Part shown: piece by piece, positions 26,145 through 35,059 of the stretch
How the letters are laid out: each line of letters starts with the position of its first letter
How positions within the stretch are numbered: the stretch's first letter is position 1
Source of the DNA: Streptomyces venezuelae
GTDB taxonomy: Bacteria; Actinomycetota; Actinomycetes; Streptomycetales; Streptomycetaceae
Assembly: GCF_008642335.1 (NCBI RefSeq)
Contig: NZ_CP029191.1
Location: forward strand, 372,001 to 436,000
Length of the DNA: 64,000 nt
Reading direction: 5' to 3'
The notes under the pieces: model-generated
Databases searched by the model: none
The model's input: only the letters and a program-made list of their open reading frames with translations
Told to the model about the DNA's origin: nothing
Program-made: the position numbers and the translations under genes

Positions 26145-27360
26145 GGGCCTGCCTTTGGGCCCCCGCCCGCGCGGGGATGGTGACCGGGACGGGGCCGAGC
26201 GCCCTGTCCAGGTCTCGCCAGAGGTCGTCGACGTCCTCCAGGCCGCACGACATGCGCAACAGCCGGTCGCCGACGCCGGCCGAGCGCCGGTCCTCGGCGT
26301 CCACCACCCGGTGGCTGATGGATGCCGGGTGCTGGATGAGCGAGTCGACGCTGCCGAGGCTGACCGCAGGGGTGATCAGCCGTACGCCTGCGATCACTCC
26401 GTGCGGGTCGCCGCGCACCTCGAAGGCGACCATGGCGCCGCCCATCCGCGGATAGTGCACGCGCTCCACGCGCGGGTCGGCGGCGAGGCGGCGTGCCAGT
26501 TCCGCCGCGTTCGCCGAGGCGGCGCGCACCCGGACGGGCAGCGTGGCCAGGCCGCGCAGCAGCAGGTATCCGGCGAGGGGGTGCAGCACCCCGCCCGTGG
26601 CGAAGCGGACCTGGCGCAGCCCACGGGCGAGTTCCTCGTCGCACGCGACCACGCCGCCGAGGACGTCGCCGTGCCCACCGAGGTACTTGGTGGCGCTGTG
26701 CAGCACCAGACGGGCGCCGCTCTCCGCGGGCCGCTGCAGCACGGGGGTCGCGAAGGTGTTGTCGGCGAGCAGCGGGACGGTGCCGCAGGCGCGGGCGACC
26801 GCGGCCAGGTCGAGTTCGGCGAGCGTGGGGTTGGCGGGCGACTCGACCATGACCAGGCCGGTGTCGGGGCGGATGGCGTCGGCGATGCCCTCGGGGTCCA
26901 CCCAGGTCACCTCGGTTCCGACGAGTCCCGCGGAGAGCAGGTGGTCGCTGCAGCCGTACAGCGGCCGGACGGCCACGACATGGCGCAGGCGCGCGGATCC
27001 CCGTACGAGGAGCACCGCGGTCAGCGCCGCCATGCCGCTCGCGAAGGCGACGGCGCTCTCGGTGCCTTCGAGGCGGGCGAGTGCCGTCTCGAAGCGGGCG
27101 ACGGTCGGATTGCCGAGGCGTGCGTAGACCGGCGGCCCGTCGTCGAGGACGCCTTCGGCGGCGAACGCGTCGATGCGGGCCGCTTCGCCGCGGCTGTCGC
27201 GGGAGGGGTAGGTCGTGGAGAGGTCGATCGGCGGGGCGTGCAGGCCCATTTCGGCCAGATCGTCCCGTCCCGCGTGCACGGCTTCGGTGGCCAGGGCGCG
27301 TGACGGTGAGGCGCTGTCCGCGGAGGGTGTGTGCGGTGCTGTCCCGGTGTTCGCTTCCAT
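26077..27360 (-). CDS. Trans-sulfuration PLP enzyme (cystathionine gamma-synthase / methionine gamma-lyase family)
   Basis: 427 aa from MEANTG. The PLP motifs are YARLGNPTVARFETALARLEG, FASGMAA, VMVESPANPTL, LADNTFATPVLQRP and the Schiff-base lysine in LHSATKYLGGHGDVLGGV, then TPAVSLGSVDSLIQHPASISH for substrate phosphate/carboxylate contacts. After VHYPRMGGAMVAFEV the usual ~15-residue insert (PGL..HP..ELA) is absent. The last ~40 residues (after LDRALGPVPV) are Arg/Ala-rich and antisense to the end of the neighbouring gene, so they may be a read-through tail. The divergent Lrp gene is the probable regulator. Reaction (gamma-lyase or synthase) not resolved. Confidence 0.85.
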   Translation of the reverse strand: MEANTGTAPHTPSADSASPSRALATEAVHAGRDDLAEMGLHAPPIDLSTTYPSRDSRGEAARIDAFAAEGVLDDGPPVYARLGNPTVARFETALARLEGTESAVAFASGMAALTAVLLVRGSARLRHVVAVRPLYGCSDHLLSAGLVGTEVTWVDPEGIADAIRPDTGLVMVESPANPTLAELDLAAVARACGTVPLLADNTFATPVLQRPAESGARLVLHSATKYLGGHGDVLGGVVACDEELARGLRQVRFATGGVLHPLAGYLLLRGLATLPVRVRAASANAAELARRLAADPRVERVHYPRMGGAMVAFEVRGDPHGVIAGVRLITPAVSLGSVDSLIQHPASISHRVVDAEDRRSAGVGDRLLRMSCGLEDVDDLWRDLDRALGPVPVTIPARAGAQRQALRGAARGRTAAANRPVSRRGGP

Positions 27361-27379
27361 GCCGCACAGGCTGAACATC

Positions 27380-27408
27380 GCACGGGGTCAGGGGGACACA
27401 CCCCGTGC
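27380..27408. promoter_or_regulatory. Inverted repeat in the Lrp / trans-sulfuration promoter region
   Basis: GCACGGGGT and ACCCCGTGC form perfect 9-bp arms 11 bases apart in the 60-bp gap between two divergent starts. It ends just before the TACGTT -10 of the Lrp gene and is a good candidate for the Lrp operator controlling both directions. Confidence 0.55.
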
Positions 27409-27414
27409 TACGTT
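27409..27414 (+). promoter_or_regulatory. -10 element of the Lrp gene, leaderless spacing
   Basis: TACGTT is six bases before the ATG at 27421, and no Shine-Dalgarno is present. The neighbouring inverted repeat covers the spacer and would block RNA polymerase. Confidence 0.45.
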
Positions 27415-27420
27415 CGGCCG

Positions 27421-27936
27421 ATGGCCGATTCCGTCGCACTGGACCCGGTGGATCTCCACATACTGCGCGTGCTGCAGAACGATGCCCGGACCACGTACAG
27501 GGACCTGGCGGCGCAGGTCGGTGTCGCGCCGTCGACGTGCCTCGACCGCGTGACGCGGCTGCGGCGTTCCGGGGTGATTCTCGGACATCAGCTGCGCCTG
27601 GACCCGGCGAAGCTCGGCCGCGGGGTCGAGGCGCTCCTCTCCGTGCAGGTCCGGCCGCACCGGCGGGATCTCGTCGGCCCGTTCGTGGAGCGCGTCAGGG
27701 CGCTTCCGGAGTCGCTGTCCCTGTTCCATCTCACGGGCCCGGAGGACTTCCTGGTGCACGTGGCGGTGGCCGGGCCCGCGGATCTGCAGCGGCTCGTCCT
27801 CGACAAGTTCACCGCACGGCGTGAAGTGGCGCGCGTCGAGACCCGGTTGATCTTCCAGCAGTGGGCGTGCGGTCCGCTGCTCCCGCCCGACTCCGCGCCC
27901 GGCACCCCGCAGGATTCGCCGAGTGAATCATGGTGA
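27421..27936 (+). CDS. Lrp/AsnC-family transcriptional regulator
   Basis: 171 aa. The helix-turn-helix is LDPVDLHILRVLQNDARTTYRDLAAQVGVAPSTCLDRVTRLRRSGVI; the RAM ligand domain follows (GRGVEALLSVQVRPHRRDLVGPFVERVRALPESLSLFHLTGPEDFLVHVAVAGPADLQRLVLDKF). It is divergent, by 60 bases, from the trans-sulfuration gene, as for regulators of sulfur-amino-acid lyases that sense the enzyme's own substrate. The stop overlaps the first possible ATG of the DUF885 gene, so read-through transcription into that gene is likely. Confidence 0.9.
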   Translation: MADSVALDPVDLHILRVLQNDARTTYRDLAAQVGVAPSTCLDRVTRLRRSGVILGHQLRLDPAKLGRGVEALLSVQVRPHRRDLVGPFVERVRALPESLSLFHLTGPEDFLVHVAVAGPADLQRLVLDKFTARREVARVETRLIFQQWACGPLLPPDSAPGTPQDSPSESW

Positions 27937-27968
27937 CGCGCACCGCCTCCCTGTACGACGATGTCCGC

Positions 27969-29687
27969 ATGTCAGCCACTGAGAACCCGCATGCGAACGC
28001 CGCTCCCCTGCCCCGCGCCGTCGCCGACGCCTACGTCGACGAGCTCATCGCCCTCGACCCCATCACGGGCACCTACCTCGGTGTCGAGGAGAGCAACAGC
28101 AGGCTCCCCGACACCTCACCCGAGGGCCAGGAGGCCCTCGCCCGGCTGGCGCGCACGACCCTGGCGCGGCTCGACGAGGCGGAGCGCACGCCCGGTGCGG
28201 ACAGCGAGGCCGAGCGCCGCTGCGGGCGGCTCCTGCGGGAGCGGCTGACCGCGCAGCTGGCCGTGCACGAGGCCGACGAAGGGCTGCGCGCGGTCGGCAA
28301 CCTGGACACGATGCCGCATCAGGTACGGGAGATCTTCACGGTCTCCCCCATGGAGACGGAGGCCGACTGGGCGGCGATCGCCGAGCGGCTGCGCGCCGTA
28401 CCGGCGGCGTTCGAAGGGTACCGGGCCTCCCTCGAACTCGGTCTGGACCGGAAGCTGTTCGGGCCGCCGCGCCCCACCGCCACCTTCATCGGGCAGCTCA
28501 CCGAGTGGGCGGGTGAGACCGGCGACCACCCGAGCGGGGGCGGCTGGTTCGACGACTTCGCGGCGGCGGGCCCGGACGCCCTGTGCGCCGACCTGGACGC
28601 CGCCGCGCGGGCCGCGACCGCGTCGGTCGTGGCGCTGCGCGACTGGATGCGCGACGTGTACGCCCCCGCGATCGAGGGCGCCCCCGACATCGTGGGCCGC
28701 GAGCGCTACGCCCGGCTTTCCCGCGAGTGCAACGGCGCCGATCTGGACCTGGACGAGGCGTACGCGTACGGCTGGTCGGAGTTCCACCGGCTGCTCGCGG
28801 AGATGCGGACCGAGGCGGAGAAGATCCTGCCCGGCGCGGCCACGCCGTGGGTCGCGCTCGCCCACCTCGACGAGCACGGGACGCACATCGAGGGCGTGGA
28901 GGAGGTCCGGGTCTGGCTGCAGGAGCTGATGGACGAGGCGATCGACGCCCTGGACGGCACCCACTTCGAACTCGCCGAGCGCGTGCGGAAGGTGGAGTCC
29001 CACATCGCGCCGCCCGGCGGCGCCGCGGCCCCCTACTACACGGGTCCGTCCGAGGACTTCTCGCGGCCTGGCCGTACCTGGCTGCCGACGATGGGCGAGA
29101 CCCGCTTCCCCGTCTACGACCTCGTCTCCACCTGGTACCACGAGGGCGTGCCCGGCCATCACCTCCAGCTCGCCCAGTGGGCGCACGTGGCGGAGAACCT
29201 CTCCCGCTATCAGGCGACCGTCGGCATCGTCAGCGCCAACGCGGAGGGCTGGGCGCTGTACGCGGAGCGGCTGATGGACGAGCTCGGCTTCCTGACCGAC
29301 CCCGAGCGCAGGCTCGGCTATCTCGACGCTCAGATGATGCGCGCGCTGCGCGTCATCGTCGACATCGGCATGCACCTGGAACTGGAGATTCCGGCCGACT
29401 CCCCCTTCCACCCGGGCGAGCGCTGGACGCCGGACCTGGCCCAGGAGTTCTACGACGCGCACTGCAGCCGTTCCACGGAGTACGTGGCCAGCGAGATGAC
29501 CCGCTATCTGACCATTCCGGGTCAGGCCATCGGGTACAAGCTCGGTGAGCGTGCCTGGCTGCTCGGCCGTGAGAACGCGCGGAGCCGGCACGGCGCCGCC
29601 TTCGACGCGAAGGCGTGGCACATGGCCGCCCTGTCGCAGGGCTCCCTGGGCCTTGACGACCTGGTGGAGGAGTTGTCCGGACTCTGA
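27969..29687 (+). CDS. DUF885-family protein, putative metallopeptidase
   Basis: 572 aa from MSATENPH; an ATG at 27930 that overlaps the Lrp stop would add 13 residues, and neither has a strong ribosome site. The DUF885 core is clear: LPDTSPEGQEALARLARTTLARL, TMPHQVREIF, the zinc-type motif HEGVPGHHLQLAQ (HExxxxHH) in the second half, then SANAEGWALYAERLMDELGF, which supplies a further glutamate in relatives. There is no signal peptide, so it acts in the cytosol. Members are annotated as peptidases on the basis of the metal motif, with little direct biochemistry. The C-terminus lies 22 bases from the convergent rhodanese gene. Confidence 0.8.
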   Translation: MSATENPHANAAPLPRAVADAYVDELIALDPITGTYLGVEESNSRLPDTSPEGQEALARLARTTLARLDEAERTPGADSEAERRCGRLLRERLTAQLAVHEADEGLRAVGNLDTMPHQVREIFTVSPMETEADWAAIAERLRAVPAAFEGYRASLELGLDRKLFGPPRPTATFIGQLTEWAGETGDHPSGGGWFDDFAAAGPDALCADLDAAARAATASVVALRDWMRDVYAPAIEGAPDIVGRERYARLSRECNGADLDLDEAYAYGWSEFHRLLAEMRTEAEKILPGAATPWVALAHLDEHGTHIEGVEEVRVWLQELMDEAIDALDGTHFELAERVRKVESHIAPPGGAAAPYYTGPSEDFSRPGRTWLPTMGETRFPVYDLVSTWYHEGVPGHHLQLAQWAHVAENLSRYQATVGIVSANAEGWALYAERLMDELGFLTDPERRLGYLDAQMMRALRVIVDIGMHLELEIPADSPFHPGERWTPDLAQEFYDAHCSRSTEYVASEMTRYLTIPGQAIGYKLGERAWLLGRENARSRHGAAFDAKAWHMAALSQGSLGLDDLVEELSGL

Positions 29688-29708
29688 CGACGTGACGGCG
29701 CCGGGCGG

Positions 29709-30224
29709 TCAGCAGCCGCAGTCCCCGGCGTCCAGGGGAGCCGTGAGCGGGTCGGCGTCGCGCCGCTCACGGCCCTCCCACGTCTCGAACTCGAACCCTT
29801 CGCGCGCCCAGTACTCGAATCCGCCGAGCATCTCCTTGACCTGGTAGCCCAGTTGGGCGAGGGCGAGGGCGGCACGGGTCGCGCCGTTGCAGCCGGGCCC
29901 CCAGCAGTAAGTGACGACCGGCACCGCCTTGTCGAGGAGTGCCTCCGCCTGCTCGGGGATGAGGGCGGTCGGCAGGTGGACGGCTCCGGGGACGTGCCCC
30001 TGGTCCCACGAGGCGGTGGACCGGGTGTCGATCACCACGAAGCCCGGGTCGCCGTCCCCGGCGAGCGCGGAGGCCACGTCGGACACGTCGGCGTGGAAGG
30101 CGAGGGATGCGCCGAAGTACGCGGCGGCCGCGGCCGGCGCGGCGGGCGGCACCCGCAGGACCGCGTTCCGAGCGGGAGCGGGGGCTGAACCAGGGGCGCT
30201 GAGCTGCGTGTTCGTGTTGTTCAT
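29709..30224 (-). CDS. Rhodanese-domain sulfurtransferase
   Basis: 171-aa single-domain rhodanese. Core: FVVIDTRSTASWDQGHVPGAVHLPTA, then the active-site Cys107 in VVTYCWGPGCNGATRAALALAQLG, and GGFEYWAREGF at the end. A second cysteine (Cys112) in the loop replaces the more usual charged residues, so the persulfide could be handed on or resolved as a disulfide. The extreme C-terminus has a Cys pair (DCGC), another oddity. The first ~40 residues are Pro/Ala-rich. A TAGATT -10 lies seven bases before the ATG, suggesting a leaderless message. Confidence 0.85.
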   Translation of the reverse strand: MNNTNTQLSAPGSAPAPARNAVLRVPPAAPAAAAAYFGASLAFHADVSDVASALAGDGDPGFVVIDTRSTASWDQGHVPGAVHLPTALIPEQAEALLDKAVPVVTYCWGPGCNGATRAALALAQLGYQVKEMLGGFEYWAREGFEFETWEGRERRDADPLTAPLDAGDCGC

Positions 30225-30654
30225 GGCGGAAAATCTACGGGCGGCGAACGGAACTCTGAAGCGGTGATTCCCGGCGTCCGCGCGGGTTCACCGGCAAATC
30301 CCCGGTAGTTCGACGTTCTACGAACCCAATCCCCTGCGGACCTTCGAACCAGCGCTTGACAGGGTTGTCGTGAAAACGCGTTGCCAGGAACACGTCAGGC
30401 TCGTCAACAATGGTCCGGACCAGGAATCGGTTTGATCATGCACTGAGCCGCAAGCTCACCCATGGACGCACTGTCACCACAGAAGGCTTCACCGACCTCT
30501 TGCGCCGCCCACAACTCCTCTGCCAGATTCTGTCCCGCCAGAAATGGCATGCACGTGACAGGAGATACCCGCCTCCCCAGCGTGCGCTGCGGCTGCATAC
30601 CTATGCGGCCTCGTCCTCATCAAGGACGCTCATCCCCACACAATGGAGACGAAC
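30225..30654. other. 430-bp intergenic region before the secreted protease
   Basis: No convincing gene. TTGACA at 30356 within GACA-GGGT-TGTC could be a -35, but I see no matching -10. The stretch 30290-30450 is richer in A+T than the surroundings. A 64-codon leftward open frame (30404-30598) has no family features and was rejected. The TAGATT at 30232-30237 serves the rhodanese gene on the minus strand. Confidence 0.5.
30232..30237 (-). promoter_or_regulatory. -10 element of the rhodanese gene, leaderless spacing
   Basis: On the minus strand TAGATT lies seven bases before the ATG at 30224, and no Shine-Dalgarno is seen between them. Confidence 0.4.
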
Positions 30655-31392
30655 GTGCGAATATCCAGACTCGTCCCCGCGCTCGCGGCCACCGCCCTCG
30701 CCGTCCTGGGGCTCGCCCCCACCGCTGCGGCCCAGAGCGCGACGCGCGCGGAAACGCCCGCCGTTGCTTCCACCAATGGACCGCAGCCGATCATCGGCGG
30801 CGGCTACGCGAGCAACGCGCCCTGGGCGGCCAGGCTCTTCTCCAACGGCCGGCAGACCTGCAGCGCCACGATCATCGCCCCCACCTGGATCCTCACCGCG
30901 AAGCACTGCGTCAGCGGCGGCGGCCTGTCCTTCCGCATCGGCAGCCTCGACCAGACGTCCGGCGGCACCACGGCCAACGGCATCAGCGTCACCAGCCACC
31001 CGTCGTCCGACCTGTCCCTGGTCCGCCTGGACCGCTCCGTCCCGGGCACCTACGCGCGCCTCGGCTCCCCCGGCTCGGTGTCGGTGGGCCAGACCGTCCA
31101 GGTGTACGGCTGGGGCGCGACGTCCCAGTGCGGGCAGGAGATCAACTGTCAGTCCCGGCTCCTGAAGGTCGCCAACGTCGTCGTGACCGGCGGCTGCCGC
31201 GACGCCTACCAGGGCCAGGCCATCTGTGCCCGGCGCGGCGACGGCATCACCGCGGGCGGCGACTCGGGCGGCCCGATGATGGCGAACGGCGCGCAGGTCG
31301 GCGTCGCCTCCACCAGTGACCGCCAGACCACGACCGCGTACACGAACGTGACGGCGTACCGCTCCTGGATCCAGAGCGTCGCCGGCGTCTGA
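30655..31392 (+). CDS. Secreted trypsin-like serine protease (family S1), GTG start
   Basis: 245-aa preproprotein. The GTG is chosen because GGAG lies six bases before it; the ATG at 30643 sits on that ribosome site itself. A Sec signal peptide (RISRLVPALAATALAVLGLAPTAAA), a ~20-residue propeptide and the mature N-terminus IIGGG (residue 47) are visible. The catalytic triad is His84 (TAKHC), Asp119 (SSDLSLV) and Ser204 (GGDSGGP). Six cysteines beyond the signal give the expected disulfides. Residues before the active Ser (GDGITAGGDSGG) would set S1 specificity; Asp196 fits a trypsin-like pocket only loosely. A terminator-like hairpin follows 52 bases after the stop. Confidence 0.9.
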   Translation: MRISRLVPALAATALAVLGLAPTAAAQSATRAETPAVASTNGPQPIIGGGYASNAPWAARLFSNGRQTCSATIIAPTWILTAKHCVSGGGLSFRIGSLDQTSGGTTANGISVTSHPSSDLSLVRLDRSVPGTYARLGSPGSVSVGQTVQVYGWGATSQCGQEINCQSRLLKVANVVVTGGCRDAYQGQAICARRGDGITAGGDSGGPMMANGAQVGVASTSDRQTTTAYTNVTAYRSWIQSVAGV

Positions 31393-31444
31393 GTCACGCC
31401 GCTCGCCCCGCTCGTCCTCACCCGCCATTGCGGACGAGTGGCAC

Positions 31445-31479
31445 AAATCCCCGGCCGACTCTTGATCGGCCGGGGATTT
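31445..31479. terminator. Hairpin between the protease and the second Lrp gene
   Basis: AAATCCCCGGCCGA / TCGGCCGGGGATTT is a perfect 14-bp stem with a 7-base loop; its A/T-flanked ends make a rho-independent terminator in both directions. It ends only 18 bases before the ATG of the Lrp gene, so it also lies in that gene's leader or promoter. Confidence 0.8.
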
Positions 31480-31497
31480 CCCTGTTACCTCTCGGCC

Positions 31498-31944
31498 ATG
31501 ACCGGTTATTCCACGGACGCCACCGACTGGCGCATCCTCGATGTCCTCCAGCGGGAGGGCCGCGCCAGCTACGCGGAGCTGGCGCGCGCCGTCTCGATGT
31601 CCGCGAGCGCCGTCACGGAGCGGGTGCGGCGCCTTGAAGAGGCCGGCGTCATACAGGGATACGCGGCCGTCGTCGACCCGGAGCGGCTCGGTCTGCCCAT
31701 CCTCGCGTTCGTGCGCCTGCGCTACCCCAACGGCAACTACAAGCCGTTCCACGACCTGGTCGACGCGACCCCGGAGATCCTGGAGGCGCACCACGTCACG
31801 GGCGACGACTGCTTCGTCATCAAGGTCGCCGCGCGCTCGATGCAGCACCTGGAAGAGGTGTCGGGCAGGATCGGCGCGCTGGGTTCGGTGACGACGAGCG
31901 TCGTCTACTCCTCTCCGCTGCCGCGCAGGCCACTGGGGCGCTGA
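31498..31944 (+). CDS. Lrp/AsnC-family transcriptional regulator (second)
   Basis: 148-aa compact regulator. HTH: TDWRILDVLQREGRASYAELARAVSMSASAVTERVRRLEEAGVI; ligand domain: ILAFVRLRYPNGNYKPFHDLVDATPEILEAHHVTGDDCFVIKVAARSMQHLEEVSGRIGALGSVTTSVVYSSPL. The start is the ATG after CTCTCGGCC, without a clear Shine-Dalgarno. The neighbours (secreted protease upstream, sbcC convergent) do not point to a target; an amino-acid exporter or catabolic gene elsewhere is likely. A strong hairpin ends 18 bases upstream, leaving little room for a separate promoter. Confidence 0.88.
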   Translation: MTGYSTDATDWRILDVLQREGRASYAELARAVSMSASAVTERVRRLEEAGVIQGYAAVVDPERLGLPILAFVRLRYPNGNYKPFHDLVDATPEILEAHHVTGDDCFVIKVAARSMQHLEEVSGRIGALGSVTTSVVYSSPLPRRPLGR

Positions 31945-31981
31945 CTCTCCGGCCTCCTCGGCGTGACGCCCGGCGGGCGGG

Positions 31982-34900
31982 TCAGGAGCGGGCCCGTTGG
32001 CGTACCGCCGAACCGGCTCGGCCCTTCACCACCTCCAGCTGCGCGTGCACCCGTCGCCGCAGGTCCGCGACGTGGCTGACGATGCCGACGCTGCGGTCCC
32101 TCTCACGCAGGGAATCGAGGACGTCGAGGACCTCGTCGAGGGTCTGGTCGTCGAGGCTGCCGAAGCCCTCGTCGATGAAGAGCGTGTCGAGCCGGACGCC
32201 GCCCGCCTCGTCGGTGACGACGTCCGCGAGGCCGAGCGCGAGGGCGAGGGAGGCGAAGAACGTCTCGCCGCCGGAGAGGGTCGCGGTGTCGCGCTCGCGG
32301 CCCGTCCAGGCGTCGACCACATGGAGCCCGAGGCCCGAACGGCCGCGCCCGGTGCGGTCGTCGGAGTGCACGAGGGTGTAACGGCCGGACGACATGCGGT
32401 GCAGCCGGACGGTCGCGGCCGCGGCCACTTGTTCGAGACGGGCCGCGAGCACGTACGACTCGAGGCGCATCCGGCGTTCGTTGTCGGCCGACGTGCCCGC
32501 GGCGAGGCCGGCCATGCGGGCCACCCGGTCGTACGCGGCGCGCAGCGGCGCGAGCCTGCGCGTGGCCGCTGCCGTGCGGGCGGAGAGCCGGTCGAGTTCG
32601 GCGCAGCGCCGGGCGGCGGCGTCGCGTGCGGAGGCCGCGGCGCGGAGGCGTCGGGCGGCGGCCTCAGCGGCCTCCCCGGCGGCCCGGAGGTCGGCGGGCG
32701 GCTGCTGGGCGGCGGCGGCCGTGTCCGGTTCGGCGAGGACGGAGCGCACGGCGGCGTCGTCGTTCCGCCAGGCGTCGATGCGGTGCTGGATGTCGCGGTA
32801 CGCGGCGTCGTCGAGGAGCGCTGCCGCGGCGGCCGTCGGCGTGTCGAACCCAGCGCGGAAGGCCGCGTCGGCGAGTCGCGCGTCGGCGGTCTTGAGGCGT
32901 TCGGCGGTGTCGTCGGCGGCGCGGACGGCGTCGGCGGCCTCGGTGAGCAGCGCGGCCTGCCGCTCCAGCTGGGCGGCGCGGTCGGCGACGCTGCCGGCGG
33001 CTCCCCGCGCGCGGGTCAACTCGGCCGTGAGGGACTGCTGTTCGCGTTCCAGGGCGTCGCGCAGGGTCGCCCTGGACGCGGCTCGCCGGGCGGCCTCCTG
33101 CTGCTGTGCGAGCCTGCGGTCGTACTCGCGCTCGGCCCGCGCCAGGGTCTCGCGGGCGGCGTGCAACCCCGAAGCCTCGTTCCTGGCCTCGGTGTACTCG
33201 CGGCGCAACGTGTCCACGGAGGCGGCGAGTTCGGCGGAGGTCGGGTCTTCGCCCGGGTGCTCGCCCTGCGCGGTCTCCCGCGGGTTCGTCGCCGAGCCGC
33301 CCCGCGCGGCGGCCTTCGCCGCGGCCAGGGACTCCCTGACGTCCCCGAGGGCGCGTTCCGCGGCCGACCGGGATTCGTCCGCGCGGCGATGGGCGGCGAG
33401 CGCCGCCTCCTCGGCCTGCCGGTCCACGTGTCCGGCGACCTTCCGCGCGGGGGCGGGGTGTTCCGTGGCTCCGCACACCGCGCACGGTTCGCCGTCGCTG
33501 AGGTGGGCGGCGAGTTCGGCGGCGATGCCGGTGAGGCGCTGCTCCTTGAGGGCGAGCCAGTGTTCGTGGGCCTCGGTGGCGGACTCGCGGGCGGCGAGGG
33601 CGCGTTCCTGTGCCTCGGCCGCGTCCCGGGCGAGCCGGTCTCGGCGGCGGGCCGCGTCCAGGCGGGCCTCGGCGGGCGCGAGCAGGCCGCCCAGACGTTC
33701 GGCGCGGGTCGCGGCCTCCTGGGCGGACTCGATGCGTTCCTGCAGCGTCGCCCGAGTCGTCTCCCAGCCGTCGAGCCAGCCCGAAGCCTCCCGGAGGAGT
33801 TCGTCGTCCGCGCGTTCCTGACGGTCCAGTGCGGTGCGCTCGGCGGTGATCTCGGCCGTACGCCCCTCGGCGCGGCGGGCCGATGCCAGGCCGCCCAGTT
33901 CCTCGGCGGCCGTGCGCGCGGCGGCGGCGAGGCCCGTCGCGCCGGACGACGCGAACGTCTCGGGCAGCCGGCCACGCGCGCGTGCCTCGGCTTCCGCGGC
34001 GCGGCGGTGTTCGGCGTCGGCGGTGTCGCGCAGGCCGAGCGCGGGTGCGACCTGCTCGGCCTTGCGGGCCCGTTCGAGGCGCTCTTCGAGGCCGCGCTGT
34101 TCGTCCACGCGCGCGTGGAGCTGCTCGGCGCGTGTCTGTGCCTCGGCGAACCGGCGCTGCAGCCGGTCGAGTTCGCGTACGTCGGCGAGTCGGCGCTCCG
34201 CGCCCGCCTGCGCGGATTCGGCGGCGGCGAGCGCGCTGTGGGCGACGGCGAGGCGTTCCCTGGCGCCCGCTCGGGCGACGGCCGCCCAGGTGAGGACGGC
34301 GTCCGCGAGGCCCGGGTCGCCGGGCGCGAGGTCGGGCAGGGGCAGTTCGGCCTCCTGGCCGCTCTCGCTCGCGGCCTGCTGCATGCGGTGCGCGTCGGCG
34401 AGGAGGGCGGTGTCGCCCTCCTTGACCTCGGCCTCGGTGGTGCGCCGCTGCTCGGCGAGCCGCTGTTCCACGGCGGCGAACCTGCGCGTGTCGAAGAGAC
34501 GGCCGAGCAGTTTGCCGCGGGCCTCGGCGTCGGCGCGCAGGAAGCGGGCGAAGTCTCCCTGGGGCAGCAGCACGACCTGGCAGAACTGTTCCTTGCTCAT
34601 GCCGAGGAGCTGGACGATCTCCTCGCCGATCTCCTGGTGGGACCGGCTGAGGGCCTTCCATCCGCCGTCCGTGCCCTCCCCGGGGTCGTACTCGCGCAGC
34701 CAGCTCTGCGCCTTCTCCGTGGTGGTGCCCGTGCCGCGCTTCTTGGGGCGCTCCCACGGGGGCTGCCGGGTGACCTCCAGGCGGCGGTCGGCGACGGTCA
34801 GTTCGAGGCACACCTCCGTGCGCGTGCCCTGTTGCGCGTGGTCGCTGCGCAGCGTCATGCCCTGGCCGCCGCTCTGCTGCCGGGCGCCCGGCACCGAGCC

Positions 34901-35059
34901 GTACAGCGCGTAGCACACCGCGTCCAGGACCGAGGTCTTGCCGGCGCCGGTCGGGCCGTGCAGGAGGAAGAGACCCGCGGCGCTGAGGTCGTCGAAGTCG
35001 ATGTCCTGCGTCGTCCCGAACGGGCCGAAGGCGGTGATGCGGAGGCGGTGGAGTCTCAT
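31982..35059 (-). CDS. sbcC: SbcC, ATPase subunit of the SbcCD nuclease (Rad50-like)
   Basis: 1025-aa SMC-like ATPase that, with SbcD, cleaves hairpins and DNA ends during replication and repair. Walker A is GPTGAGKTS near the N-terminus (MRLHRLRITAFGPF...), with the Q-loop at FCQVVLLPQGDFARFL. Two long Ala/Arg/Glu-rich coiled-coil arms meet at the zinc hook Cys526-x-x-Cys529 (PCAVCGATEHPAP). The C-terminal lobe has the signature TLSGGETFFASLALALGLADV, Walker B LDTLFIDEGFGSLDD and the D-loop. The ATG overlaps the sbcD stop (ATGA), so the two are coupled. The open frame running further upstream through sbcD is a GC artefact. Confidence 0.95.
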   Translation of the reverse strand: MRLHRLRITAFGPFGTTQDIDFDDLSAAGLFLLHGPTGAGKTSVLDAVCYALYGSVPGARQQSGGQGMTLRSDHAQQGTRTEVCLELTVADRRLEVTRQPPWERPKKRGTGTTTEKAQSWLREYDPGEGTDGGWKALSRSHQEIGEEIVQLLGMSKEQFCQVVLLPQGDFARFLRADAEARGKLLGRLFDTRRFAAVEQRLAEQRRTTEAEVKEGDTALLADAHRMQQAASESGQEAELPLPDLAPGDPGLADAVLTWAAVARAGARERLAVAHSALAAAESAQAGAERRLADVRELDRLQRRFAEAQTRAEQLHARVDEQRGLEERLERARKAEQVAPALGLRDTADAEHRRAAEAEARARGRLPETFASSGATGLAAAARTAAEELGGLASARRAEGRTAEITAERTALDRQERADDELLREASGWLDGWETTRATLQERIESAQEAATRAERLGGLLAPAEARLDAARRRDRLARDAAEAQERALAARESATEAHEHWLALKEQRLTGIAAELAAHLSDGEPCAVCGATEHPAPARKVAGHVDRQAEEAALAAHRRADESRSAAERALGDVRESLAAAKAAARGGSATNPRETAQGEHPGEDPTSAELAASVDTLRREYTEARNEASGLHAARETLARAEREYDRRLAQQQEAARRAASRATLRDALEREQQSLTAELTRARGAAGSVADRAAQLERQAALLTEAADAVRAADDTAERLKTADARLADAAFRAGFDTPTAAAAALLDDAAYRDIQHRIDAWRNDDAAVRSVLAEPDTAAAAQQPPADLRAAGEAAEAAARRLRAAASARDAAARRCAELDRLSARTAAATRRLAPLRAAYDRVARMAGLAAGTSADNERRMRLESYVLAARLEQVAAAATVRLHRMSSGRYTLVHSDDRTGRGRSGLGLHVVDAWTGRERDTATLSGGETFFASLALALGLADVVTDEAGGVRLDTLFIDEGFGSLDDQTLDEVLDVLDSLRERDRSVGIVSHVADLRRRVHAQLEVVKGRAGSAVRQRARS

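Noticed and set aside
30356..30361. TTGACA as a -35 for the protease gene
   Set aside because: No -10 at 16-19 bases; it is also about 300 bases from the start codon. Kept only as a note.
30404..30598. 64-codon leftward frame in the gap before the protease
   Set aside because: No ribosome site, no homology I recognise, and gaps of this size often contain such frames at random.
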